Assembly (NCBI GenBank): GCA_002197995.1
Contig: NGZR01000002.1
Span: 2,914,001 to 2,978,000 of the forward strand
Source: Gaeumannomyces sp. JS-464
Lineage: Eukaryota; Ascomycota; Sordariomycetes; Magnaporthales; Magnaporthaceae
DNA: 64,000 nt
Direction of reading: 5' to 3'
The notes below the pieces were generated by a model. That model ran no database searches. It was not told where the DNA came from and worked only from the letters and a program-made list of their open reading frames with translations. Each line of letters opens with the position of its first letter. The first letter of the stretch is position 1. Shown here in pieces: positions 1 through 11,335 of this stretch. Made by a program: the position numbers and the translations under genes.

Positions 1-711
1 TGTTCTGCATGTGGATTTTGAGAGGCGGAAAAAATCTGGGTTTGTTTTGTTTGTGTGTTTGGGTGCGGCTGCTGTCTGCCCTCTTGGCGCTGTCTGGGGA
101 AATAGGAAAGAAAAGGTTGAGGTGGACGGAGACGGGGAGAAGCTCGGGCTGTTAAAAGAAATCTGAAGGGCGGGTGAAAAGGGGGTCAGTGAGTGACGCG
201 GCTGTGTCCGCCTCGACCAGGAAGGCCAGCCTTGCTTGCACGTCGGGATCCCGACTTGCAATCGCCGCGTGCCCCGTTTTGGATTCACCAGCACGAACAG
301 ATCTTGGCGTCTGAAACCGCGAGCAGTTAGGTACGTCTTTTTTGGAATTGCGCAAACCGGCCAGCTCCATGTTGGAGGCCGCCGACCTGAAACTCGCGCG
401 CACATGGACAGACAACATATGATAATAACGTAGGCACAAGTAGAGTCCACACATCGGCCAGCCCGCGCATGGGGAGCCCCCCTGGCAAGCACAGAAAGAA
501 TAAACTCGAGCCGAATATGATAGACCTTGCCAAGGCGTTGTAATGAAGCCGGCGCCGTCAACGCCCCAGCCATAAACGAATAGGTAATCTCTATATCGCT
601 TGCTAAACGACAGACCCGGGGCCCAGAACTGCCCGTTATATGATTTGATGCTGACCACCGTCACCTAAGCCGTGCCGACGACGACCCGGCTCACCACCCA
701 CTGCACGTTTT
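1..711. other. No supported gene (3' flank of YVC1-type gene)
   Basis: Open frames here (for example 152-664 on the minus strand) show no recognisable domain, no plausible splice structure and mixed composition. The stretch lies downstream of the minus-strand channel gene and is read as its 3' flank. Confidence 0.5.
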
Positions 712-3434
712 CTACTCGTCCAGCTGGGTCCGATCCAGGTCCTTCGGCGTGCCCGTCCTGCCGGCAGCCACCATCTCCTCGGCCGTCTCCGACGACGAGT
801 CCCCACAGAGCCGCGACAGCATGTCTTCGATGCGCGATATGGACTCCTCGAGCGAGTCGAGCCGCTCCGTGATGGCTGTCATCTCGTCCGACCCGGAGAT
901 GGCGCGCAGCTGCTGCACCAGGAACGGGTCGATGCTGTCCCGCCGGCCCAGCGGCCGGGGCGACCGCTTGTCCGGGTCGCGCCCGCGCGCCTGGTCCCGG
1001 TTCTGGCTCTGGCCCGGGCTCTGCCCCTGCCCCTGCCCCTGCCCCTGCCCCTGCGCTGCCTGCTGGCCGTCCGCCGTGGCCGGGCTCACCGTGCCGCCAG
1101 AGCTCTGGGCCGCGACGCCCAGCTTCTGGCTGCTCGAGCCTGACGCTGCGCCGGAGCCGTTCGAGTGGTTCATCTGGCGCGTGAACTGCCGGCGGATGAG
1201 GTGCCGCGTCAGGTCGTCGTCGACGGCGATTTCGTCGCGAACGCTGCGCGGCGGCTGGATCTCGAACACGTCCTGGATGTCGCCGTGCGCCGTGATGTGC
1301 CACCAGTCCCAGGACCACTGCCAGGGCCACGAGTTCGAGGGCTGCTGCGCCGTGCCTGGTCTCAGCGACTCGGAGTCCAGGCCCGTGTTCGTTCCGCCGC
1401 CGCTGTTGCCGTCCTCGTTTGGCCAGAGGAACCACCGCTCGACTAGTGCGATGCCGAGGAGCAAGGGGAGATTGAGGGTGCGCACGCTGGCCACGTGGAT
1501 CGTGTGGAACTTGCGCGGCGACACGATCCACTTGAGTGGGAGCAGGACGAGCATGGCGATGATGTTGAATGGTGGCTGGTACGCAAAAATGGCGTCTGCC
1601 TTGACCCCCTCGAGTGTCAGCACCGCATGGCGATACTGGATCTCGGCTGTCGCGTTTTGGACAACTATTTTCGGTCAGCTCAATGCCCCAAAAGGCGAGA
1701 TGACGCTGAAATAACACTTACTGGTACTAAAGGTATTCGAAAGCATCGAGACGAGAATGGTCAGGAAGAGCGTATTGCCTGTTATCCGCACACGGTTAGA
1801 TCGATATTCTCAATTGGCTAAAAGGGGATCCGGAGAGGTGCTCATAGCTTGCGTACCCAAAAACGTAAAGGCCACCATAAGGCTAGGGCCGAGAAGCCAG
1901 TGGAAGTCGACGGAGCGATGAATGCCTGTGCCGTCGAGCCCGAACCAGATCCAGAGCATCCACTCAGCTATCGTCACGGGCTCGTAGCGGTTGTCGCCCA
2001 GCCAGATGAGCGAAAGCATGAAGCCTCCAAAGCACCAGGCGGCCAGTGCCGAGAGCATGGTGAAGTCGGACATCATGGCCCGGAGCGACACGAAGAGCAG
2101 GTTGTCCGAGAGCAGGTTGAAGGCGAGGCGCGGGACGAGCACGGGAGCGGCCATGGCCAGGACGTCCAGCGCCTGCTGCCCGGGCTCCTCAAGGCCCATG
2201 TGGAGGCCGTATAAACGCAACACCAGGTAGATCCAGTAGATGGCCGAGAAGGCAACGTCAAGGAACGACCACAGGTTTTGCGTATACACGTGCCAGCCGT
2301 GCTCGAGGATGGCGGCGAAGCTGTCCAGCACCCAGCCAAAGGCATAGACAGCAAAGCAGATCTCGATGATGCTGATGGTGGAAGCATCCCGCTCGGCCAT
2401 GAAGCCCAGGTACAGACAGAGCAGGATGATGAACTGGCTAACCTCAAGGATGTTCCGGGTGCGCGGGACGATGAGCCGGTACTGATTCAGCAGAGAGGCA
2501 TCTCGAGGGTCGTACAGAGATATTGGCTTTTGCTTGTACCGATCCGGGATGATGTTCAAATAGCTCGAAGGGGTATACGTGATCCTGCCCGTATATATGG
2601 CATCGATACTGGGGAGGGGTTCAGTTGCTATCCGAAGTAGCGGGATTAGGATGATTGCAAGCATAGGCACTCACACTTTCTGGCAGCTCGTGGAGCTGAG
2701 AAATAACTTGCTCTCGCCAAGAATGGCAACCTCGAGAGCCGGGAGGGTTCTATGATGTATCCGCTCGCCCGACAGCTGCTCGTCGCGGAACAGATCGTCG
2801 GGCGCGTTCTGGAAGGGGTGGAAGCCGGCAACCAGGATGTGGGCCAGGACCAAGAGGCCGTCGTTTCCCGGGTTGTCCTCGCTGAAGCGGCGCAGAATTC
2901 TAGTTGCAACCAGCTCGCAGAGGGTTGCACGGGCAAAGTTGACATTTTGGCGGTTGTTCAGGTGCGACTGTTCATACAGAAACTGAACCCGGTTCACAAG
3001 CAGGCAGTACACTATTGTTGGAACGTCGGACGTGGAGACGATCAGCACTGAGCAAGGTACAGTGCAGCGCAGCACACGTCTGGTGCAACAAGACCAAGAG
3101 GGGAGCGGTACTGACCAATAGAGATGTCGTCCAGCTCATACAGCTTGTCGACAAGTGGCCGCACGACCGAGATGTTGATGCGCACGTCCCGCAGCTGGTC
3201 CAGGCTGAGGTAGTCCTCAACGATGGCCACGATGTCGCGGCGGATCCTGTGGATGTTTATGTACACGGGCAGGTGCTGGTGGCTGTTTGTCACGCACGAG
3301 AACAGCGGCGCCGGCTCGCGTTGGTGCAGCGGTTCCCTCCTGGGGAGCAGCGGCTGCCTCTCGTCGGTAGCGAAGGTGAGCACGTTGCCCGTCCCGCGCC
3401 GGCGTGGGGAGGACACACGTTCCGTGGCAGCCAT
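712..3434 (-). CDS. YVC1: TRP-Y vacuolar cation channel (Yvc1-like)
   Basis: Predicted vacuolar-membrane calcium-permeable cation channel of the yeast Yvc1/TRPY1 family, which releases vacuolar Ca2+ on osmotic or mechanical stimulation. Five exons join in phase: 3434-3116, 3011-2675, 2608-1857, 1778-1722 and 1664-712, giving about 805 aa. The N-terminal cytosolic part contains the family-typical stretch VYCLLVNR, formed across the first intron. Several hydrophobic segments follow in exon 3, then the pore-region signature FGLDGTG at about residue 447 and a last helix reaching LTILVSMLSNTF. The C-tail has TLEGVKADAIFAYQPP, then a low-complexity Gln-Gly repeat encoded by a CCCTGC hexamer array. 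No frameshift is needed. It is longer than yeast Yvc1 (675 aa), mainly in the C-tail. It is transcribed divergently from the deacetylase gene. The channel identity is secure, but exact intron borders are inferred. Confidence 0.9.
1021..1054. repeat. CCCTGC hexanucleotide array inside YVC1
   Basis: About five perfect CCCTGC units lie in the last exon of the channel gene. On the coding strand they give alternating Gln-Gly in the cytosolic C-tail. Six-base units keep the frame, so copy number can vary without disrupting the protein. Confidence 0.85.
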
Positions 3435-4632
3435 GTCGAGCGCTCACAAAGCCCGGAACACAGTGGTCGGATTCCTCCTGGTGACCCGGTTGCTGTAGGA
3501 CTCTGGTGCGACGCTCTAGACTAGTAGGTAGGCAGCCGGCCCAGTCCTATGGCAACGCAGGTAGCCGGACTTTGTCTCCGGCGACACCAGGCACCGGAGA
3601 TGGCAGCAGGACGCCTGACGGCCAACAAGGTTGGCTGGTGGAACTGTGGGCGAACCAGCAGAGGAATGGCAGCACCGGGTGCAGAAAACACATAAAATGC
3701 ACAGCCTGCCGCCTAAGCGCGGCCTGGGCTGATGCCGTCGTCGGCAATGTTGAGGGCGTTGACGCAATCGATGCGAGAAAAACAAAAGATGGGGGCCGTG
3801 CAGGCCGTCTGAAAGGAAGAGCTGGGACGCGATGGAAGCCGCCAATTGGGGAGTCGGCTATAAATGCCTCAACAGCACACTACTACCTACCCAGACCAGG
3901 ACCGATGGGAATGTTCATGATGCGGACATCAAACGCTGCGCCGACGGAGTTGGTCCCCAGCCATGTTTTGTCGAGTTTTCAGTCCGGGATCGCGCCAATT
4001 TGCGTGGCATGGAGAGACCCTCGGAACTGACGTCGGACAGCCGCAGCGAACAGCCCTATTTTTTTTATATTTTTTTATATTTTTTTTATTTGGGGCGGCC
4101 GCTTGTAGGTTGCAATCGGCCACTCAGGTATGGGTCTTGGCTTATCACAGGCATGCACTGCATGAAACCAAGCTGGCGGCCCCCACGCGGCGCGACATTG
4201 GATGTGGCACCCTTTCGTGACCGCTGTTCTGGCAGGCTTGGCTGGTTGGCTTTCGATCCTGCCAACCAACCTTGGAACAACACAGAGCCATCGACGATGC
4301 GTGGCTTGACATTTTGATCTTTGACCAAGACATCCAAGATTCTGTCGAAGCTTTTTCCAGCAAGGTTGGCACGGCACGTTGGCTTGGATTTGCGCCACAG
4401 TCGAGGGCCTGTCTAGCCACAGCCCGACCCGACGACCAGCGGAGCTGCCCGTCCAGTCTTCTCCACATAAAACTCGAGTGCCGGGCCAAGCTCAACAGCT
4501 GCAGCTGCTGGCCTTCCCCTGAATCCAAGCGTCGACGCCAGTGAAGCCCAAGATGTGTCTGCAAGACACGGACCATCCGACAACGACGACGACGACGACG
4601 ACAAGACACCACCACTAAGGCGGCCCACCGCC
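3435..4632. promoter_or_regulatory. Divergent intergenic region, YVC1 / deacetylase
   Basis: About 1.2 kb between two divergent start codons, so it should hold both promoters. It contains a T-rich tract near 4058-4090 and a short upstream ORF at 4553-4618. No credible conserved ORF was seen. Confidence 0.5.
4553..4618 (+). promoter_or_regulatory. Upstream ORF before the deacetylase start
   Basis: An ATG opens a 21-codon frame that ends at TAA 15 nt before the deacetylase ATG. Its second half is a run of ACG codons followed by three CAC codons, encoded by a trinucleotide repeat. If it lies within the mRNA leader it could reduce translation of the main ORF. The transcription start is unknown. 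Confidence 0.4.
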
Positions 4633-5191
4633 ATGCTCACAGCCACGAACCTCTTCCGCCTCCCGTCCAAGTTCCGCCGCCGGGCCCGGCGCCGCCGCAT
4701 GGCGACCCTGGTGGCCCTCGCGGCCCTGAGCCTGCTGGTCCTGCTGCCGCTGTACGCCGTCTACAAGCCCCCGACCTTCCTGCTCCGCCACCTGGCCCGC
4801 CGCTGGCCCGACGTGCTCTGGCAGGTCGACGCCGACCGCCTGCCGCGGGACCCGGACGCCGCCCACGCCGGGCCCGCCCGGGTCGTCGCCCTGACCATCG
4901 ACGACGCGCCCTCGGACCAGACGGCCGGCATCCTCGACCTGCTGCGCGCCCACGGCGCCCGCGCCACCTTCTTCGTCATCGGCGGCCAGGTCGAGGGCCG
5001 CGAGGAGCTGCTGCGCCGCATCGTGCGCGAGGGCCACGAGCTCGGCAACCACGCCATGCACGACGAGGCCTCGCGCAGCCTGCGGCCCGACGAGCTCGAG
5101 GACCAGATCCTGCGCGTCCAGCGCATGATCCGCGACGCCTACGCCGACGTGGCCGTGGAGCGCGAGGAGGCCGAGGCCGAGCAGGAAGCAG

Positions 5192-5247
<56 letters not shown>

Positions 5248-5616
5248 GCCACCAGCAAGCCCGCCAGGAGCAAAAACAAAGACCCCCCGGGCCCCTACGC
5301 CCCGCGCTACAACTACTTCCGCCCCGGGTCCGGCTTCTTCACGGACCGGATGCGGCGGCTGGTCGCGCGCCTGGGCTACCGCCTGGTCCTGGGCAGCATA
5401 TACCCGCACGACGCCCAGATCAGCCACTGGCGCCTCAACGCCCGCCACATCCTCAGCATGCTGCGCCCGGGCCGCATCATCATCTGCCACGACCGCCGCA
5501 GCTGGACCGTGCCCATGCTCGAGACGGTCCTGCCCGAGGCCAAGCGGAGGGGCTACCGGCTCGTCAACGTCAGCGAGCTGATCGCCGTGGCCGACACGGA
5601 CACCGCGGACACCTAG
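4633..5616 (+). CDS. Membrane-anchored polysaccharide (chitin) deacetylase, CE4/NodB
   Basis: Predicted type-II membrane or secretory-pathway deacetylase of the carbohydrate esterase 4 family, probably acting on N-acetylglucosamine polymers of the cell wall. The intronless model encodes 327 aa. Residues 11-22 are strongly basic and are followed by a hydrophobic anchor at about 24-43. NodB motifs appear in order: TIDDAP (88-93, catalytic/metal Asp pair), NHAMH (139-143, two metal His), FRPGSG (about 232), DAQISHW, and IIICHD near 285. Between motifs 2 and 3 sits an acidic stretch and about 20 consecutive alanines from a GCA microsatellite, an unusual insertion into the catalytic fold. I chose ATG 4633 because the longer frame begins with a non-ATG codon and the ATG at 4553 belongs to a separate short uORF. 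The substrate is inferred from family only. Confidence 0.82.
5193..5246 (+). repeat. GCA trinucleotide repeat encoding poly-Ala
   Basis: About 18 uninterrupted GCA units inside the deacetylase ORF. Neighbouring alanines elsewhere in this gene mostly use GCC/GCG, so the tract looks like a recent microsatellite expansion. Confidence 0.9.
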
Positions 5617-5969
5617 CGAGGGGGGAGGAACCGGGCTGATGGCTTTGCTACGGCGCTGGACGGACGCTGCGGCCATTACACACCTACATACCTAATCATC
5701 ACGGTCGGACAGGGACGGGTTTTGGGAACTGGCACATTGACGACATTATAGCATGATTTGCATAGTTCTGGCGCCACTTTTTGTCTCCCCGGGGGGATGC
5801 ACAGCATGAGGGAGACTGCTATTTTTGGGGTTTTGTTCTCCCGCGTATTTTTGGCTGCAACATGGGCTTATATAGGCGCTTTCTTGGGCAACTCGACTGG
5901 CCATGAAACGGCACACTTGTAATGCATTTCTTGTTTGTTTTGTTTTCTCTTTGACCATCTATGGCTTTG
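5617..5969. other. Intergenic, convergent gene ends
   Basis: About 350 bp between the deacetylase stop and the stop of the minus-strand transsulfuration gene. It is more AT-rich than the flanking CDS. Nothing coding is recognised. Confidence 0.5.
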
Positions 5970-7472
5970 TTACCATGTTGCGGACACAGAATATATACTC
6001 CACCACACCCTTCTGCACCAAATACATCTCCTCACCGCTACTCCCCCCAGCGCCTTGGCTCCGTCCTCGTCCACGAGAGCCTGAAAGCCCTGCAGCAGGT
6101 CGCCCGGAGGTCCCCACGCCTCGACGCCGACGCTGACGCGGAGCAGGCGCCTGTCGACCCGCGGGTCCGTCATGGCGCGCCACTCGATCAGGCTCTCGAC
6201 CCCGCCGAGGCTGGTGGCGTGGTGGAACAGGCGCAGCCTGCTCGGCAGCCGGCGCGCGTGCTCCTCGGTGTCGACGAGCATCGAGAAGACGGGCCCGAAC
6301 CCGCGCGCATCTGCCGCCGCAGCCACGACGCCCCGTCCGCCGCCTCGGCCTGCTGGCTGGCGTGCCGCACCCGCCGCACCACGAGGCCGGCCGCGGACGA
6401 CGACGGCGGTGACGGCGGGCGGCCATCGCCGTCATCCTCACCAGCCGCAGCCGCCTTCTTCACCTCGGCCGCGAGCCAGTCGACCAGCCGCTGCGCGCTC
6501 GCGCTCTGCCGCTCGACCCGCAGCTCCAGCGTCCGCAGGCTCCGCACGCCCAGCCACCCCTCCATGCTCCCCATGATGGAGCCGAGGACGAGCCGGTCCG
6601 CGCGCAGCTGCTCGACCCAGCCGCCCGCCTCGAGCCTGCCTCCCTTGGCCAGGGCGCCTTCGGTCCTGGCCGCCCACCGCGGGCTGACGGCCAAGACGCC
6701 GCACAGCATGTCCGAGTGCCCGCCAAAATACTTTGCCCGCTGTGCACGACCGCGTCGGCGCCCCACTTGAACGGGTCCAGGAGCGGCGGCGGCGCAAACG
6801 TCGCGTCAACGGTCAGGTACGCGCCTTTGCTCCTCGCGACGGCCGCGTAGCGCTCGAGGTCGCGCGCCGCCCGTCGGGTTGAGCGGCGTCTCGACGTGCA
6901 CGACGTCGCCGGCCCGAGCCGGTCCAGGGACGCCGCCGACACGACGGCGCTTCTCGAGCCCCGTCAGGCGCGACGCGAGCGCGACGACGCCGTGCGCGCC
7001 GCTGTAGCCGTCCTCGAGCGCGATCCGGCGCGGGTTCAGGTGCGTCAGCAGCGCGTGGAAGGCCGCCAGGCCCGAGCTGTAGGTCAGGCACGGCGCGCCG
7101 ACCACGGAGCTGAGGACGGCCTCCAGGCGGGTCGTGTTGGGGGCCGACTCGCGCGAGTAGACGTGCGTGTCGTAGGTTGCGTTTGGCTGTGCACTACTTT
7201 TTTAGTCACTGCGAGGGTTGTGGCGGAGGTGAAAGAGAACCTACGTCTGGCTGTCCCCAAAACACAAGCTTGTCCGGGTCTTCGTGGTAGCGGAACGTGG
7301 TGCTGACGTGCAGCGGCGGCGCGACGGCCTGGTGGCTGCTGACGTAGTCGTCGGCGTGCACGGCGCGCGACGACAGCGACAGCTGGTGCCCGAACGCGGC
7401 CGCCAGGGACTCGGGGCCGGGGCCGGCCGGCCGGGCTCCTTCAGGGGTCGTCGGCGTCTTTGGATCCGCCAT
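5970..7472 (-). pseudogene. Cystathionine gamma-synthase-like PLP enzyme, multiply frameshifted
   Basis: Homology fragments of a Cys/Met-metabolism PLP-dependent enzyme (transsulfuration family, fold type I) run from ATG 7472 to TAA 5970 in changing frames. Exon 1 (7472-7245) joins at 7186 to NATYDTHVYSRES. The family landmarks are TYSSGLAAFHALLTHLNP, VETPLNPTG, LTVDATFAPP, then VVHSG followed in another frame by KYFGGHSDMLCGV, and the C-terminal [18 protein letters not shown]. Reading it through needs at least four corrections: near 6925-6955 (apparently a compensating pair), near 6870, near 6735 directly in the SGTK motif that holds the PLP lysine, and near 6301. In the sequence as given no intact enzyme can be made. 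It may be a true pseudogene or a run of assembly errors; the second is favoured because neighbouring genes show the same kind of indel. Confidence 0.75.
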
Positions 7473-8661
7473 TGGTGCTGCCTTTGTTCCTAGGCTCAGT
7501 CAGAGCTGCTGCTTTGCCACCTATGTACCTATCTGAGAACAACTATAGCGGAAGAAGAAAAAAAGAAAGCGTTCCTTATTCACGAGAAGGAACTGTAGAG
7601 ATACAGCCGCCCTCTAGGCCGACCCCGAAGCATCATGTCAAGCACAGGGCGCATCGCATCGCCTGCGGGGTTCATCAGCCCACCCACTCATTCGCGCCAT
7701 AAAAAAAAAAGGTGCCGCTTGCAAATGGATGACGAGACGGGATCCGGTCCGTTGGGAGTCTAGCCTAACCCACCACAGAACTGGAGCCCTGATATCGAGA
7801 ATAGTGGCACACTGGTTGGCGGGATCGCGCGGTTCTAAGCGAATGAATTTCGGCTGTCCTTATGCAATTTTTAGATCAGATTTACCGTCGATGGCGCCGA
7901 TACCGGTCCCGCAGATGGTCCATCTGCCACAGCACCCCATCCGACATCGCACATCGTCCTTCCCTGGTCTCGAGGTCTCCTCCCTGCATCCATCTTTTTT
8001 TTTTTTTGACCGTTTTGGGTGCCCGTACTCTGATTCTGGGTCACTCTCCTGCGCCTCAGGAGGACGCTGCCTCCAGGTGGGCAGTTTGCGCACGCAGTCA
8101 GACCGCGAAGGGCCTACTATATAATCGAGACAAACACGCCGCACGCACACATCCAGCCGTCTTATGCTCGGGCTGCCTCTTATTAGTGCAAGCCATCCAA
8201 GGCCAGCCGTCAGGTCCACCCGTTTTCTAGGTACGTAAAGAGGTAGCAAGGCCGCCCACCCCTGTGACACTCAAGGGAAGCTATAAATATGGATGCCGTT
8301 GTGCAACTTTGCCCATCCTTCCATTCAAAACCGTCAACTCCGAAACCCCGCCCAATAAACTCGGTATAAATTCATGTGTAAGCAAGCGAGCACTCGAAAA
8401 TGCGGGCTGCCTGTGCTCTCCCAAGGTGCAGCTTATCACCGCTGCCTTAATCGCTCGCCAAGACAGTCGATTTATATAGTGCTTTGGCATGAAGGGCTTA
8501 TGTATGGGTCGTGGGAAAAAAAAAAGAAAAAAAAAAAAAGGATGAAAAAACAGCAGTTGTAGGTATGTACAGACCCTCTCTTTGGTATGCGGTTGATCGA
8601 GAGGGCGCCTGTTTCCTTTTGGGGCGTCATGTCGTTGGCTCGTCATTCGTCGCTTTCGCAT
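7473..8661. other. Intergenic, about 1.2 kb
   Basis: Upstream of the transsulfuration-like gene and downstream of the disordered-protein gene. Contains homopolymer A and T runs (near 7700, 8000 and 8516-8540) and no frame with recognisable protein character. Confidence 0.5.
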
Positions 8662-9866
8662 TTAATTCAGGCTCGTGGATACTACTTTGTCTCGACCGGG
8701 ACCTCGGACGAGACGGCGGCGGCGGCGGTGGGACGCTCCATCGGGCTCAGCTCCTGGCCCGCTCTGGGCGCGTTTCCGCCCTGGCAGGAAGCGCGAGACC
8801 ATTGGGGCCGAGGGGGAGTAGCTATTGCTGCCGCCGTTCGACTGCGGCTGCTGGCCACCGGCGTCCGAGTGGTCGGCGGAGCCGAACTTGGAGAAGAAGC
8901 CCTTCCGCTTGGGGTGCTGCAGCGCCTTGTGGCGCTCGTCGTCGAGGCCGACGTCCTCGAACGGGTCCTCGGCCGTGGGCGGCTCGAGGCGGCGCTCGTT
9001 CATGGACATGCGGGGGCGGGGGAAGCGCGCCGAGTCGAGGCTCTGGCGCGTCGGCGGTGTGTCATTGCTTGCGACGGGCGATCTAGCCGAGATGTCCTAG
9101 CGGGCGCGCGGCGCAGGGGTCAGTCGCCTGCCAGGGCCTGGCGCAGGGGGGGCGCCGCTACGAGGAGCGGCATGGCTGACAGCGGGGAAAGGGACTCACG
9201 AATGAGCGGCGGTACGAGTCGAAGGATTCCCTCGAGATGGTAAAGTGCTCCCTGTCGGCGCTGAGGCTGTTCCGGTTGTCCTCGGAGTTGCGCGACAGGT
9301 ACTTCTTGGGCCAGGACGGCTCACCCTTCTCGACGGGTGAAGGCTGCAATTGAGGCCTGGTGTCAGCGCCGTGCCAGGGGGGTTAGAGGTCGTTGTTCCA
9401 GGGCAATGGTTGGAAGCCATACTGGAAGATAGACGCCGCTGTCGTTGACCACTGCAGTTCATCGTAAAATCATCACGAATCAGCCAATTGAACCGACCGT
9501 CTCCCTACGGCTGCGCCAGCAGAGATTTTGCGATGCGAATGGCTGGCGCAGGCGATGCGACGGAGGGGTCATGTTGGCTTTGCCAAGAGCCGGGCGTGCG
9601 CGTGCACAGGCAGGGCGGCGCAGCTGGCTCGGCAAGAAAGAGGGGCAACAGGACAGGGGAGGGAAAGAGCCCATACCGCTCATCTTGTATTCGCCATTGT
9701 CGTTGCTTCTCCTGCTGCTGGTGATGCTGAGGGCGGACGAGGTTTTGGAGCCGACCGTGTCGACGCGCTCGAAGCCCGGATGCGACGGGTCCTCAGCAGG
9801 GCGCACGTTCTCGTCCGTCTGGGCCGGGGCGCCGGGGCGCCGGGCGAAGGGGTTGCGGATCGGCAT
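8662..9866 (-). CDS. Conserved disordered fungal protein (NPFARR / VNDSGVYLPPSP type)
   Basis: Unknown function. Four exons join in phase: 9866-9677, 9451-9423 (29-nt micro-exon), 9343-9200 and 9096-8662. The product starts MPIRNPFARRPG and has FERVDTVGSKTSSALSI, then VVNDSGVYLPPSPVEKG, ISRESFDSYRRSFDISARSP and PKRKGFFSKFG. I recall this order from conserved but uncharacterised Pezizomycotina proteins; it is Ser/Pro/Arg-rich and probably disordered. ATG 9866 is used because the longer frame starts with TTG. The end is uncertain. In frame the protein is 265 aa and ends in an arginine-rich tail. A one-base shift near the SG-P-G stretch at about 8755 would instead give ELSPMERPTAAAAVSSEVP and a stop at 8682, which looks more protein-like. 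Confidence 0.72.
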
Positions 9867-11335
9867 TGTGGTTGTCAAGGTCGAGCTATTATCGAGGGCG
9901 GCGGGCTATTGATGTGTAGGTAGGTAGAGGTAGGCTTTTGATGTGACCGGGACAGGGGCGGCGGGTGGGCGGGCTGCTGCAGTCGTGCTCGTGATTGAAT
10001 CAATGGCTCGAGCGATGTTTCTGCTACCTTCTCTGTAGATGCTGTCTTGCAGGCGAGACTCGGACTATACGGCTAGAGGGATACAGCAACAAAGAGAAAA
10101 ATCAATTGCGAAAGCCAAGTGCGCAAAGGGACCAGAATAGGGTTTCCATCCCGTTCATTGAGACGTGTCGGGGAGCCGGGATGAAAGCGGATTTTAAAGC
10201 CTGCCCATTTTCTATTTGGCAGGACGGCCATCTCACTGGATCTGCAGGTGGCAGTGTGCAGGGCGCAACGGGTCCACGGGCCCGTAGGATCAGGCCAGGC
10301 CCAGCCGACCGCTGCCGCCATGTCAGCAGGTCTGGCGCCGTGTTTTCTTCCTCCTGCAGGACCGCGCCATAGCGTTGCCACCGTTGAGAAGGACAGAGGC
10401 TTGCCGAGCAGGTTTGCGGCCCAACGTCATGCAAATCCTCGATGCCAGGAAAGCGACACCACTGATGGCAGGGCCCGATTTTTTTTCCTAGGCGGGCGCT
10501 TGCTCAAAAAGACAAAAAGACCCCCTGTGCACCACAAAGACCGAGAAAGAGATGTCGAGGTCGACGATGGAAGAGATCGGGAATGTTTCTCGAAAAGCAG
10601 TCGGCAATATCGCTGGGTTGACTCCTCGTCACACGTGCCAAGCATGGCGATGAACGGCAGCCAAATCTGCATCGCCACAAACGGCAACCAAAATGGGAAG
10701 CAATCCAGGCAGCCAAAAACAGCCCGAGGAACACAAATACCAAGACCAAGATCTCAGAAATCTACGATCGCTTGCAGATCTTGCCTAACCTTCGGCACCG
10801 CCATCCGACGCGACATCCATCGGCCAACTCGGCTCCTCGCCGCCTGGTTAATACGGCACTGACGTGAAAACTGATGGAAATGCCAGTATTTCCCTCGGCG
10901 CCATGACGACATGGCACCCGCCCAGCCAGTTTCATGGGTCTCACCAAGGTGAAATTCCCGCACTACCCCCCGAGGCACCACTTCCATTATCTCTGTGGCT
11001 GTCACTGAATTGGTGAGCACATTGTCTCATTTAGGTAGCTATGTCTGCAAGTGATAACATACTATTGCTGTAGCCGTCCATATCGAAGCCAAAAAAGCCA
11101 GAAAAAAAAACACTATGTTAATCTCTGCCAACAGGCACTCAGTCATCGCCGCAATATGCGTGCATCATGTACTTCACACCGCCTGATGACCTGATCCTGC
11201 GCTGCGCGTAAGGAAAAAAAAAAAGCACGAGTAAAGGAGTGTGTGGTGAGACGAGACAAAGGAGATAAAAGAAATCGCAACAAACACGGCGGGTCAGAAC
11301 GAAAACGGTTCACCAGTGTGGGCACTCGTCCAGCC
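9867..11335. other. Intergenic, about 1.5 kb
   Basis: Includes the promoter side of the disordered-protein gene, with TAGG-type repeats near 9915-9935, and the 3' flank of the 335-aa gene. I see no supported gene; the open frames are short and overlap on both strands. Confidence 0.5.

Noticed and set aside
152..664. 170-codon minus-strand open frame at the window start
   Set aside because: No domain, no plausible neighbours in frame, overlaps other open frames; likely chance ORF in the 3' flank of the channel gene.
4615..5676. Minus-strand frame with poly-Cys opposite the deacetylase
   Set aside because: Exact antisense of a well-supported CE4 gene; the Cys run is the complement of the GCA repeat.
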